DNA of 64,000 nt from Bacteroidaceae bacterium (GTDB lineage Bacteria > Bacteroidota > Bacteroidia > Bacteroidales > Bacteroidaceae). How positions within the stretch are numbered: the stretch's first letter is position 1; each line of letters begins with the position of its first letter. Position numbers and translations under genes: made by a program. Where the stretch lies: contig JAFWXX010000015.1 of the NCBI GenBank assembly GCA_017522915.1, positions 1 to 64,000 on the forward strand, read 5' to 3'. The notes under the pieces are model-generated. The model was not told the origin of the DNA. It did no database searches and worked only from the letters and a program-made list of their open reading frames with translations. Below, one piece after another: positions 8,168 through 16,951 of this stretch.

Positions 8168-8355
8168 CAAGTGCTATCGAAAGCGGTACTTCGTCTTCCA
8201 CGCCTTTGACAGCACTTGCTAAATGCAAACCAAGTGCTATCGAAAGCGGTACTTTCTATCCCACGCCTTTGACAGCACTTGCTAAATACAAACCAAGTGC
8301 TATCGAAAGCGGTACTTCCTATTCCACGCCTTTGACAGCACTTGATACTCGCAAC
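8168..8355. repeat. Three tandem 63-bp units, each a long imperfect hairpin
   Basis: Three near-identical 63-base units start at 8168, 8231 and 8294. Each begins CAAGTGCT and, 51 bases on, ends AGCACTTG; pairing continues inward imperfectly (CAAGTGCTATCGAAAGCGG against the complement of CCACGCCTTTGACAGCACTTG minus its last base), giving a stem of about 19-20 pairs with a loop around TACTTCNTATTC. A 12-base linker (CTAAATACAAAC) joins units. The period is a multiple of three, so both strands stay open for about 90 codons, but product composition and the palindromes argue for a non-coding element. It lies between the MFS gene end (8635) and the operon start (8004). Bases 8005-8167 hold nothing else I can name. 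Confidence 0.85.
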
Positions 8356-8357
8356 CA

Positions 8358-8448
8358 AAGCGGTATAACCTGCGGCTATACTGCGCTTGACATATTGCTG
8401 CAAGTGCTATCGAAAGCGGTACTTCCTTAAAACAGAAAGTACCGCTTT
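8358..8448. repeat. Degenerate end of the hairpin array with two further inverted repeats
   Basis: After the third unit, AAGCGGTATA (8358-8367) pairs with TATACTGCGCTT (8377-8388) with a two-base bulge. A fourth, truncated unit starts at 8401 (CAAGTGCTATCGAAAGCGG) and its second half folds separately: AAAGCGGTACTT (8413-8424) pairs perfectly with AAGTACCGCTTT (8437-8448). The array is therefore bounded by variant hairpins sharing the same core AAGCGGTA. The following 8449-8634 is AT-rich and shows no other structure or gene. Confidence 0.75.
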
Positions 8449-8634
8449 TCACAAAGCAGTACTTCCAACATTTACTAAACAACTAAGAAAAAACTATACT
8501 ATCATCTTGCTCTTCATCAACTGAGAGCATTGCAAATATATCGAACATTTTTCTTTTTGCAAATAAAAACAGACAAATAAAAAACTAAATTAAGTAAAAA
8601 TTCAACAATCGCCCATATTTATATAACCAAAGCA

Positions 8635-9849
8635 TCAACGCAGACGATGACGCATAAAATGCCCTGCCACGTACGACTTGAAATATATGAATGCTGCAAC
8701 TACAAGTATTGCAGCAAAAATGAAGCTGTCGGCAAAGCCATTTACCGACAATGCTCCTCCAAGCAGCATGCCGGCACCTATGCCTACATCCCAGCCGGTA
8801 AGATATGTAGCATTCGCCGTCGCACGTCTTGAATGCGAAGCCATATTTATAAACAAGGTATTGAATGCCGGGAATATGGTTCCGAAACCATATCCCAACA
8901 GGAATGCCGAAACGAAATAGAGAACGTATGCCATATCTGTATCAAAGCCTGCAACAAGGGCAAGAAGAGCCTCGCCGCAAACCCCGGCAATGGCAATAGC
9001 AATTCCCCGTACAATAGTCTGCGTAATAAGCCCCTTATCGACAAGTTTTCCCGAAACAAGGCGCGAAACAATGAGACCCACAGCCTGAACAGTGAAGAAG
9101 AGGCCGGCCCCGTTCACAACCCCAACCTCTTCGGCATAGATAGCTATATAGCTCGATGTCATTCCGTATGGTATTGCAAGCATGAAGAATGCTATTGAAG
9201 CAGGAATACCCTCAAGAAGGAAAAAACGGTCAATGGAAAGCAATTTGCCGCCTACCGCCAATGACTGTCTCTTCTTTACCTTGACAAGCACTGCGAGAAG
9301 AAGACCGACCGCAGCAGAGAGCAAGGCTGCAAGAAAAAGCAGAGTATAATTTCCCTCCGATATTATAAAAAGACCGGCCATAGGGCCGAAAGCCATGGCA
9401 AGATTGTTTGTCACACCGAAATATCCCAACCCCTCACCGCGTCTTGATGACGGCATTATATCTATTACCAGGGTATTTCCTGTCGTGTTAAGCGCGCCGA
9501 ATGCAAATCCGTGGAGCACACGCAACAGCACAAAGGCTACAATGCTTTGGCCAACAAAGAAATAGCCGGTATAGGATATGGCAAACAAGACGTATGCCGT
9601 AACATACACCTTCTTTCTCTGGAAATAATCGGCAATGAAGCCTGCAAATGGACGTATGCAAAGCACTGCCACTACATAACATGCAAGCAAGAGACCTACC
9701 ATGCTTGAATCGACATCGAAATAATCTACAATGTAGAAAGGCAATGTAGGTACAAGCAGGAAGAATGAAAAGGCAGTAAGAAAGTTCGCGAAGCACATGA
9801 ATATGTAGCTACGCGTAAAAAGTTCCTCCTTATGGGCAGCAGCTGTCAT
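8635..9849 (-). CDS. Major facilitator superfamily transporter (drug/sugar efflux type)
   Basis: A 404-residue inner-membrane carrier with about 12 hydrophobic segments. The A-like loop between helices 2 and 3 reads AGFIADYFQRKKVYV and helix 5 contains MPSSRRGEGLGYFGVTNNLA, a pattern common in AraJ/YfcJ-like exporters. The ATG at 9849 (MTAAAHKEELF) is chosen because the 31 codons before it run into the upstream gene and are not hydrophobic in the expected way. It starts 10 bases after the membrane-protein gene and is the last cistron of the MORN-GlgB gene run. Substrate is unknown. Confidence 0.8.
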   Translation of the reverse strand: MTAAAHKEELFTRSYIFMCFANFLTAFSFFLLVPTLPFYIVDYFDVDSSMVGLLLACYVVAVLCIRPFAGFIADYFQRKKVYVTAYVLFAISYTGYFFVGQSIVAFVLLRVLHGFAFGALNTTGNTLVIDIMPSSRRGEGLGYFGVTNNLAMAFGPMAGLFIISEGNYTLLFLAALLSAAVGLLLAVLVKVKKRQSLAVGGKLLSIDRFFLLEGIPASIAFFMLAIPYGMTSSYIAIYAEEVGVVNGAGLFFTVQAVGLIVSRLVSGKLVDKGLITQTIVRGIAIAIAGVCGEALLALVAGFDTDMAYVLYFVSAFLLGYGFGTIFPAFNTLFINMASHSRRATANATYLTGWDVGIGAGMLLGGALSVNGFADSFIFAAILVVAAFIYFKSYVAGHFMRHRLR

Positions 9850-9859
9850 TATATATATA

Positions 9860-11008
9860 TCAATATCCGTAAAGATAATACCACCAGTATGTACGGCCGT
9901 ATGACTTACGCACCATATTGCTCCGCACCACGAAATCGTCATGCTCCAGTTCGGTATTTCTTAATGAATCGAAAGCCAGGATAACAGAGTCATCCGTAAA
10001 CTCTGGAACATAAGCAGAATCTATTCCGGAATAGAGCACAAGAGCCTCACGATAATGTTTCGGCAAATTGTCAACATCTATCGAATCGTTCAACCCGTAG
10101 AGCGACTCCTTGAATTCAAGCAATCTTTTTTCGAGCAGCAATGCCGACAGATAGTACTCCTTAGCGACACTGCTTGCGGAATCGGCATAAGCAAGTCCCT
10201 TAAGAAAACCCACTACATCTTCATTGTTGCCGGGTTCGGCACCAATCAAGGCAAAGACACTGTCGGGAACAAGGGGAGAATTCTGTTTTTTGCCCGGAAG
10301 GAGAGCTTTAGCAGCATAGTGTTGCGGGTACTCAAAGAGCTTTTCACCCAAAACACCTTCCTTGGCCATGACATAGGCACGGAGTGCTGTCAACTGTGGT
10401 GAGGTGTCGAGTGAATTATATCCTATAAGCAGAGCCTCTGCTGTTTCTCCGTTCTTGTAATGCGAAGCGACGAATGCTTCACGCTTTATATTCTCCTCGC
10501 TGCTGGACAATGTTCCTATAAGGGAGAAAAGCAGTACCATAAGAATGAAGTTCCTCCAAAGAATCTTGTTCTTGCTCATTGCAAGGTTCTTTATCTTTTC
10601 GAACAGCATTCTGTGAAGCACGAAAGAGAGAAAAAGATAAACAACTGTTCCTGCAACGAAGATAAAGACCCAGCCCCAAACAGAATAGTCACCTGTAAAG
10701 ATGGAACGGTCTATGTCGGTAATGAAAGCCAGCATAAGCGATGAAGGCAGATATGCCATAGCCGTCCATTCGCGTTGGAAACGCGCAAAGCGGTTCAGCC
10801 ACACGGCTAAGAGTGTGAGAAAGGCAGTAATCACACCGGCCACCACTACGTTGTTGTACTCCAGCTTGCCTGTTGCAACATGATTGTACATCATTTCAAG
10901 CAACGGAGCCTGGTAGAATGCAATGAACGTAAATGAGAACAAAGCAAAGAGAGTGGCACATGTATATGCCACTACCCTTTGCAATCTTATTTCGCTGCTG
11001 TTTCTCAT
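9860..11008 (-). CDS. Integral membrane protein with soluble C-terminal domain, unknown function
   Basis: A 382-residue protein. About five transmembrane segments occupy the first 170 residues (near 12-32, 52-70, 82-98, 112-132 and 150-168). The remaining 210 residues are soluble and helical (for example KNGETAEALLIGYNSL), suggesting TPR-like pairs of helices. No family is recognised with confidence. It follows glgB by 6 bases and precedes an MFS gene by 10 bases, so it is co-transcribed with glycogen branching enzyme; a role in sugar storage or envelope maintenance is only a guess from position. Confidence 0.6.
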   Translation of the reverse strand: MRNSSEIRLQRVVAYTCATLFALFSFTFIAFYQAPLLEMMYNHVATGKLEYNNVVVAGVITAFLTLLAVWLNRFARFQREWTAMAYLPSSLMLAFITDIDRSIFTGDYSVWGWVFIFVAGTVVYLFLSFVLHRMLFEKIKNLAMSKNKILWRNFILMVLLFSLIGTLSSSEENIKREAFVASHYKNGETAEALLIGYNSLDTSPQLTALRAYVMAKEGVLGEKLFEYPQHYAAKALLPGKKQNSPLVPDSVFALIGAEPGNNEDVVGFLKGLAYADSASSVAKEYYLSALLLEKRLLEFKESLYGLNDSIDVDNLPKHYREALVLYSGIDSAYVPEFTDDSVILAFDSLRNTELEHDDFVVRSNMVRKSYGRTYWWYYLYGY

Positions 11009-11014
11009 CAGATG

Positions 11015-13021
11015 CTATTCTTTGTTCTTTTTCAGCACAAGAGCTGTACGTGCCGGCAGATAAAGCATCAGCCAGCCCTTCTTGCGACGTGCATGCAGCT
11101 TATCGTACTGGGTGAAGTGTGTCTGCTTGTCATCCACAAGCGCATTGCCGCCGAAACGTTCGGCATCGGTATTGAGGACTATGTTATAAGAGCCCTCAGG
11201 AACAAGGAGACCGTAATCGGTAAACGAACGGTTGTGGCTGAAGTTGAACACGAAGATAAGGTCCTTGCGCGAGAAGGCCAGTACCTGGTCACCGTCGTTA
11301 TGCCATACCTCCTGAACCGGGCGGTTCTGGAAATTGCGCACGTTGCCTACCAGGTCTATCATCTCCTTGTCGAACTGTCCTAAAAGCGTATAATTATAGT
11401 TAGGATTATCGACAAGACTCCACTGACGACGCGCATATTTATGGCTCCAGCCATTGCCTTCGCGCGGGAAGTCTATCCATTCGGGATGACCGAACTCATT
11501 GCCCATGAAGTTCAGGTAACCGCCGTTTATGGTTGCTACAGTCATCAGGCGTATCATCTTGTGCAATGCAATACCGCGTGAAACCATATATGTCTCGTCT
11601 CCACGATTGAAGTGCCAGTACATGTCGGAGTCGATAAGGCGGAATATTATCGTCTTATCACCGACCAGTGCCTGGTCGTGGCTCTCGGCATAGGAGATTG
11701 TCTTCTCGTCCTTGCGACGGTTAGTGAGTTCCCAGAAGATTTCGGACGGCTTCCAGTCCTCATCCTTGCGCTCCTTTATTATCTTTATCCAGAAATCGGG
11801 GATGTTCATCGCCATTCGGTAATCGAATCCGTAACCGCCGTCATCTATAGGAGCAGCAAGACCCGGCATACCCGAAACCTCTTCGGCAATTGTAATGGCC
11901 TTAGGATTGACCTCATGTATAAGCCTGTTGGCAAGAGTGAGATAGCAGATAGCATCACCGTTCTGTCCGGCATTAAAGTAATCGCCATAACCGCAGAAAG
12001 CCTCACCCAGACCATGGCTGTAGTATATCATGGATGTAACGCCGTCGAAGCGGAAACCGTCGAACTTGAACTCCTCAAGCCAGTACTTGCAGTTCGAAAG
12101 GAGGAAATGCACAACCTCGTTCTTTCCGTAGTCGAAGCATAGTGAATCCCACGCACTATGTATGCGTTTGTCGTCGCCATAGAAGTATTGTGCCGGGTCA
12201 CCGTCAAGAAGTCCGAGTCCTTCGTTCTCGTTCTTTACTGCATGAGAGTGCACAAGGTCCATGATTACAGCTATGCCCATTCCGTGAGCTGCATCAATCA
12301 GTTCCTTGAGTTCCTCAGGAGTGCCAAAGCGTGATGATGCTGCAAAGAAGCTCGATACATGGTAGCCGAAGCTTCCATAATAGGGATGCTCCTGGATTGC
12401 CATTATCTGAATGCAGTTATATCCGTCGGCAGCGATACGCGGTAGCACTTTCTCGCGGAACTCGCGGTATGTACCAACCTTCTCCTCTTCCTGCGCCATA
12501 CCGATATGGCACTCATATATCAGCAACGGAGTACGTTTGGGAGTAAACTTCTTGTTCTTGAATACATACTCCTCCTCCGGAGCCCATACCTGAGCACTGA
12601 ATATCTTGGTAGCATCGTCCTGCACTACCCTGCGCACCCATGCCGGAATACGTTCGCCACAGCCTCCGTCCCAATATACCTTCATCTTGTAGTGTTGTCC
12701 GTGAGAAAGGGCCTTGCGTGGCAAACGCCTTTCCCATACACCGCCGGGAAGAGCCTTCAACTCATATTCGGGACGCTCTTCCCAATTCGAGAAGTCGCCA
12801 ATCAGCACTATCTTCTTGGCATTGGGAGCCCATTCACGGAACACCCAGCCGCTTGATGTACGGTGCAAGCCGAAGTAAAGGTAACCCGAAGCGAAATTCG
12901 ACAATGTCTGCCTTCCGTTCTTTGTAAACTCTCTCTCCCTCTGCAGGAAATATCGGTATCTGCCCTCGATATCCAGGCTGTAAGGAGCCAAATAAGCGTC
13001 ACGTTCTACAAGTTTCAGCAT
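11015..13021 (-). CDS. glgB: 1,4-alpha-glucan branching enzyme
   Basis: A 668-residue GH13 enzyme that transfers alpha-1,4 glucan segments to form alpha-1,6 branches in glycogen. The N-terminal CBM48-type domain (about 50-150) carries FREWAPNAKKIVLIGDFSNW. The catalytic barrel shows the GH13 signatures: VIMDLVHSHA, the nucleophile in FKFDGFRFDGVTS, the acid/base in TIAEEVSGMPG and the third acid in SYAESHDQALVG. The C-terminal beta domain ends with PARTALVLKKNKE. Length matches the short Bacteroidota/eukaryote-like GlgB. No other glycogen gene lies in the window; neighbours in the operon are a YhcH-like protein and a membrane protein. Confidence 0.95.
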   Translation of the reverse strand: MLKLVERDAYLAPYSLDIEGRYRYFLQREREFTKNGRQTLSNFASGYLYFGLHRTSSGWVFREWAPNAKKIVLIGDFSNWEERPEYELKALPGGVWERRLPRKALSHGQHYKMKVYWDGGCGERIPAWVRRVVQDDATKIFSAQVWAPEEEYVFKNKKFTPKRTPLLIYECHIGMAQEEEKVGTYREFREKVLPRIAADGYNCIQIMAIQEHPYYGSFGYHVSSFFAASSRFGTPEELKELIDAAHGMGIAVIMDLVHSHAVKNENEGLGLLDGDPAQYFYGDDKRIHSAWDSLCFDYGKNEVVHFLLSNCKYWLEEFKFDGFRFDGVTSMIYYSHGLGEAFCGYGDYFNAGQNGDAICYLTLANRLIHEVNPKAITIAEEVSGMPGLAAPIDDGGYGFDYRMAMNIPDFWIKIIKERKDEDWKPSEIFWELTNRRKDEKTISYAESHDQALVGDKTIIFRLIDSDMYWHFNRGDETYMVSRGIALHKMIRLMTVATINGGYLNFMGNEFGHPEWIDFPREGNGWSHKYARRQWSLVDNPNYNYTLLGQFDKEMIDLVGNVRNFQNRPVQEVWHNDGDQVLAFSRKDLIFVFNFSHNRSFTDYGLLVPEGSYNIVLNTDAERFGGNALVDDKQTHFTQYDKLHARRKKGWLMLYLPARTALVLKKNKE

Positions 13022-13063
13022 GTTTTGTTTTATTATGGTTGTTATTGATTAGTTCTGTTCAAA

Positions 13064-13510
13064 TCAGATTGCGACCTTGACTATGACCTTCTTCATAGGC
13101 GAAGGTGTTATAGCCGGGGCATGTGCATCCTGCGGAAAGAAAATCACGAACTCACCTTTGGCTACATTGAAATAGTCCCTTACCATTTCACCCTTCGGAT
13201 ATAATGCGGCATCATCAGCCTCAACGTAATGGGGAACAGGGAGAGTGTCAAGAGGTGCATAGCCCATAAGTTCATCGGCTGTCAGCGGTATCTGGATGTC
13301 GATATATTTGCGATGCACTTCCAATGGAGCCTCTTCCTTGCTCTTAGGACTCACTTCGGCTACATTCGCAAACACAAGGTCACCGCAGACCTCATTCCTG
13401 CCCAGAGGAAGGGCATTAAGGTCATTGTTGCATATAAATTCAATCGCTGCCTTGAAATTCGGATTCAGCGACTCATACATTCCAATGTTCTTTAGTGAAT
13501 CGAGTATCAT
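13064..13510 (-). CDS. YhcH/YjgK/YiaL family (DUF386) protein
   Basis: A 148-residue protein of the YhcH/EbgC cupin-like family; members are linked to sialic acid, beta-galactoside or other sugar metabolism and some act as anomerases or bind a metal through conserved His and Glu residues. Visible features are EVHRKYIDIQI (about 64-74, with conserved His and Asp) and FVIFFPQDAHAPAITPSPMKK near the C-terminus, also family hallmarks. It sits between the MORN-repeat gene (7-base gap) and glgB (42-base gap). The actual substrate cannot be read from the sequence. Confidence 0.85.
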   Translation of the reverse strand: MILDSLKNIGMYESLNPNFKAAIEFICNNDLNALPLGRNEVCGDLVFANVAEVSPKSKEEAPLEVHRKYIDIQIPLTADELMGYAPLDTLPVPHYVEADDAALYPKGEMVRDYFNVAKGEFVIFFPQDAHAPAITPSPMKKVIVKVAI

Positions 13511-13517
13511 AGTTCTA

Positions 13518-14687
13518 TCATTCGTTTTGCAATGTTCCTAAATTATACACACACTCACGGATAACATTACCGTCAGCATCCTTTACAATAAACTTTCCGT
13601 TACGCTGTCCTTCTACAAATGTTCCTTCATATCTCTTGCCGTCCTTGTCAAGAGCCACTCCGGCACCATGCTCCTGCCCATTGGCAAAGCCGCCTCTGTA
13701 CTTTATGCCGTTGCTCAAGCGCAGTATGCCGTCGCCATGCATGGTATCATCAACCCAGTTGCCCTCGAACACATCGCCGTTGGCCCAGATATATTTACCT
13801 CGTCCCGAACGCTTGTTAGCTTTCCAGTTTCCGTCATAAACATCGCCGTTAGGCAGGTAGAGATGACCATGCCCCTCTCTTTTTCCGTTAGCAAAAGAGC
13901 CTTCGTAGCGTGTTCCGTCCGCAGCATTGAACTTTCCGTGTCCATGCCACTTCCCGGCCTTGTACGAGCCGGTATATGAATCTCCCTTAGCCGACACGAA
14001 CACACCGTGGCCGTCGCATTCGTTATTGAGCCACCCGCCTTCATAACGGTCTCCTTCGGCATTGATATATGTGCCTTCGCCATGTCTCATTCCGTTGTTC
14101 CATCCGCCTACGTATCTGCTGTTATCGGGCCATATGAAAGTACCGGTTCCTGAATACTTGTCATGCTTCCATTCGCCGGTGTAAGAGGCTCCGTTCTCGA
14201 AGAAATAGCTTCCGTTTCCGCTACGGCGGTCCTCGGCCCAGATTCCGGTGTAGAAATCACCGTTCGGGTAGTCAATGCGTCCATATCCGTGCTGATAGTC
14301 ATTGGCCCAATAGCCGTCATAAACAGAACCGTTGGCAAAATGGAACACGCCTTTACCGTGCTGACGGTCGGCTTTGAATTCACCTTCGTACCATTCACCG
14401 TCCTTGAAACGGTAAACGCCTTTTCCTTCTCTCTTGCCATTCACGAACTCGCCTTCGTATGTATCACCGTTCGCATAAAGAGCCTTGCCGGTTCCATGAG
14501 GACGTTTCCTTTTGGCTTCGCCTGTATATTCGGTCCCGTCCTTCAGTTTCAATGATACAATCTTCTTTTTTTCGTTTGCCATACCCGAAGATTGCTCTGA
14601 GCCTGGCACAGAAACGGTGTTTTGAGCAGAAAGCGGACAAACTGCCAAAAAGAGTGATACTATAATAAAAACGACTGTTCTCTTCAT
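13518..14687 (-). CDS. Secreted MORN-repeat protein
   Basis: A 389-residue exported protein: signal peptide (MKRTVVFIIVSLFLAVCPLSA) and then fourteen consecutive 23-residue MORN repeats (pattern YEGxWxxGxxxGxGxxxxxNGD, from about residue 55 to 375) with almost no other sequence. MORN repeats form elongated beta-hairpin stacks that bind lipid, protein or act as scaffolds; here the protein should be periplasmic or surface-exposed. The ATG at 14687 is taken rather than an in-frame TTG nine bases upstream. It is the first gene of a run reaching to 8635, ending 7 bases before the YhcH-like gene. Confidence 0.9.
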   Translation of the reverse strand: MKRTVVFIIVSLFLAVCPLSAQNTVSVPGSEQSSGMANEKKKIVSLKLKDGTEYTGEAKRKRPHGTGKALYANGDTYEGEFVNGKREGKGVYRFKDGEWYEGEFKADRQHGKGVFHFANGSVYDGYWANDYQHGYGRIDYPNGDFYTGIWAEDRRSGNGSYFFENGASYTGEWKHDKYSGTGTFIWPDNSRYVGGWNNGMRHGEGTYINAEGDRYEGGWLNNECDGHGVFVSAKGDSYTGSYKAGKWHGHGKFNAADGTRYEGSFANGKREGHGHLYLPNGDVYDGNWKANKRSGRGKYIWANGDVFEGNWVDDTMHGDGILRLSNGIKYRGGFANGQEHGAGVALDKDGKRYEGTFVEGQRNGKFIVKDADGNVIRECVYNLGTLQNE

Positions 14688-14839
14688 TAAAATCAAATTT
14701 ATAACAGCATTCCTTTATAATGCTTTACACCGCACATGCGGCCAATAAAAGCATGGAACGCCAAACACAAAGATAATAACAAAGTTGAGAAACAGCAACG
14801 AACTGCAATTTATTTTAAAAAATTAGCAAAATGAAACAA

Positions 14840-14860
14840 GGCGGCCTGCAACAAGCCGCC
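14840..14860 (-). terminator. Terminator after the M16-like gene
   Basis: GGCGGC (14840-14845) pairs with GCCGCC (14855-14860); on the minus strand it is followed by the T-rich TTGTTTCATTTT. It lies 28 bases past the stop codon at 14888. The 14697-14839 stretch is AT-rich with no other feature. Confidence 0.65.
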
Positions 14861-14887
14861 ATACGGAAAACCGGACAACATCGCCGG

Positions 14888-16156
14888 TCACACCCCGGCA
14901 ACAATCTCTATCATTGAGTCCTTTCTAAGATATTTGCGCGCAACCTCCTGCAATTCGCCGGCAGTCACCGAACGCACTGTATCAAGGTAGGCATTAACAG
15001 AGGCGAAGCTGTCGCCCGAAAGCCAAGAGTTGACAAAAATCTCGCTTCGGGGAGTCAAGCCCTCGACCTCGCGGCACATCTCGCCCAGAATATAATTACG
15101 CACATGTTCGACCTCATCCTCCGGGATAGGTTCACTTACAAGCTTTTCTATCTCGGCATATATCTCCTTTATGCAAAGCTCTACATACTCATTGGCAGTC
15201 TCGGAACTTATCATAAAGGCATTGCGCTTGCCGTATGCATCAATTTCGGCAGAAATATGGTAGGTATATCCGTTCTCTTCGCGTATGTTGCTCATCAATC
15301 GGCTTCCGAAGTAGCCTCCGAGCAAAACTGTCAGAAAGCGGAATCTGAAGAAATCGGGTGTACCAGATTCCATAGCCATGAAGCCTATCTTTACACCGCA
15401 TTGCATAGTACCTTCAACTGGAACATTCCGCCTGCCGTACTGTGTGGCAGGAGCCGGGAGCACAACATCACATAGCGCGGCCGGGGTTCCCCACTCTCCG
15501 GTACCGAAATGCCTTTCAATCTCATCGAGAAGGGAATCATCGGCACACCCCGAAATGAATACTGAACAGTTGCGGCTGCCATACACCGTATTGTAATAGC
15601 GAAGAAGGTCGTCACGTGTTATCGCATCATAGTCTTCCAGTTCAACGATATGTCCCAGAGGATGCTCTGCACCCCATAACGAATTCTCGAAATATCGTTG
15701 GGAAACGACATCCACCTTACGGGAATTCACGGCATAGTATCCCTTTGCATTACGCTTTATAAGTTCAAGATTCTCTTGTGGGAATGACGGATTCTTGACT
15801 ATAGTCTCAAGCAACCCCAACAGTTCAGGGAAATGCTTTGACAAGGCATAAAGGGTGATGTGGTTACAGTTCTGCGAAGAGTAGGTCTCTATCCACGCGC
15901 CATAGAAATCGAGCTTGCGCGAAATTTCGTCTGCATTCATCATTCCGGCACCTTCGCGCAGCATACGGTTTGTGAATGTCGCCTGCAACGGCTTATCCTG
16001 CACGGCATATCCGCCTTTGAACAGGAGTTCCAGCCTTACTGCACCACCCATATTACCCTTAAGCGTATGCATCTGAACAGCATTTGGCATCACCCTTGTA
16101 ACGGGCAATGCCAAATCATTCATTTCCATAGGTCTTATTACCGGCGGAGTATTCAT
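14888..16156 (-). CDS. M16 (pitrilysin)-family protein lacking the HxxEH zinc motif
   Basis: A 422-residue protein with the two-lobed M16 fold typical of processing-peptidase subunits: N-lobe starting with VRLELLFKGGYAVQDKP, C-lobe with GYTYHISAEIDAYGKRNAF. Where active M16 peptidases carry HxxEH (after the leading strand and before the KLDFYG segment), this protein has TNRMLREGAGMMNADEISRK, with no His pair, so it should not bind the catalytic zinc. In heterodimeric M16 enzymes one subunit is likewise inactive and helps bind substrate. Its active partner is not in this window. It lies 3 bases downstream of kdsB in a run with a class A PBP. Confidence 0.8.
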   Translation of the reverse strand: MNTPPVIRPMEMNDLALPVTRVMPNAVQMHTLKGNMGGAVRLELLFKGGYAVQDKPLQATFTNRMLREGAGMMNADEISRKLDFYGAWIETYSSQNCNHITLYALSKHFPELLGLLETIVKNPSFPQENLELIKRNAKGYYAVNSRKVDVVSQRYFENSLWGAEHPLGHIVELEDYDAITRDDLLRYYNTVYGSRNCSVFISGCADDSLLDEIERHFGTGEWGTPAALCDVVLPAPATQYGRRNVPVEGTMQCGVKIGFMAMESGTPDFFRFRFLTVLLGGYFGSRLMSNIREENGYTYHISAEIDAYGKRNAFMISSETANEYVELCIKEIYAEIEKLVSEPIPEDEVEHVRNYILGEMCREVEGLTPRSEIFVNSWLSGDSFASVNAYLDTVRSVTAGELQEVARKYLRKDSMIEIVAGV

Positions 16157-16159
16157 TTG

Positions 16160-16927
16160 TCAGTCATTCCATGAAAATCCTATAGAAGAGGCGAACTCCT
16201 TTGCACGCTCAAGATCCTCCGGAGTATCAATACCGATAGTCTCAATATCGGTCACGCCAACCTTTATCCTGTAACCGTTCTCAAGCCAGCGCAGCTGTTC
16301 AAGCGACTCGGCCAGTTCCAGAGGCGACTGCGGAAGGGTTGTTATCGTTTCAAGAATATCGGCACGATAGGCATATATGCCAAGATGCTTGTAGAATACA
16401 TGCTTGTCGAGCCACTGGCTCTTCTCGACACCTCGAAGATAAGGAACGACAGAACGGCTGAAATATATGGCAAAACCTTTCTCGTTAAGAACCACCTTGG
16501 GAGAATTAGGATTTTCAAGCATTCCTATTCCGTCGGCAGCTTCAAACGGTTTCACGAGAGTAGCAATATCAGTACCTTCGGTATTGAAGCACTCCATAAG
16601 GGCCTTTATCTGCTTCTGCTGTATGAACGGCTCGTCGCCCTGTATATTCACAATGACGTCACAGTCGAGAGCCAGCCTTCTGTAAGCATCAAGACAACGT
16701 TCGGTACCGTTCCTGCACTCTTCCGAAGTCATCACAACCTTGCCGCCGAAAGAGAGCACCGCATCCTTTATGCGTTCGTCGTCAGTTGCTACATAGAGTT
16801 CATCGAAACACTCTTTTACCTGTTCATACACACGTTGTATCACCGGCTTTCCGCCAAGCATGGCAAGAGGCTTGCCAGGAAACCTTGTTGAAGCATAGCG
16901 TGCCGGAATAATCCCTGCGAATTTCAT
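16160..16927 (-). CDS. kdsB: 3-deoxy-manno-octulosonate cytidylyltransferase
   Basis: A 255-residue cytoplasmic enzyme that activates Kdo with CTP to CMP-Kdo for lipid A core assembly. The N-terminus IIPARYASTRFPGKPLAMLG is the nucleotide-binding signature of KdsB, and VIVNIQGDEPFIQQKQI (about 94-110) the second family motif; the C-terminal DIETIGIDTPEDLERAKEFA is also typical. Length is normal. It lies 24 bases after the PBP gene and 3 bases before the M16-like gene, so Kdo activation, peptidoglycan synthesis and the peptidase-like protein are transcribed together as an envelope operon. Confidence 0.95.
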   Translation of the reverse strand: MKFAGIIPARYASTRFPGKPLAMLGGKPVIQRVYEQVKECFDELYVATDDERIKDAVLSFGGKVVMTSEECRNGTERCLDAYRRLALDCDVIVNIQGDEPFIQQKQIKALMECFNTEGTDIATLVKPFEAADGIGMLENPNSPKVVLNEKGFAIYFSRSVVPYLRGVEKSQWLDKHVFYKHLGIYAYRADILETITTLPQSPLELAESLEQLRWLENGYRIKVGVTDIETIGIDTPEDLERAKEFASSIGFSWND

Positions 16928-16951
16928 ATATAGTATCTTTATTGTTCTGTT

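Noticed and set aside
8131-8430. Open frames of about 90 codons on both strands through the 63-bp repeats, giving 21-residue repeat peptides
   Set aside because: Both strands are open only because the unit is a multiple of three; the palindromic arms and low-complexity products fit a structural DNA/RNA element better.
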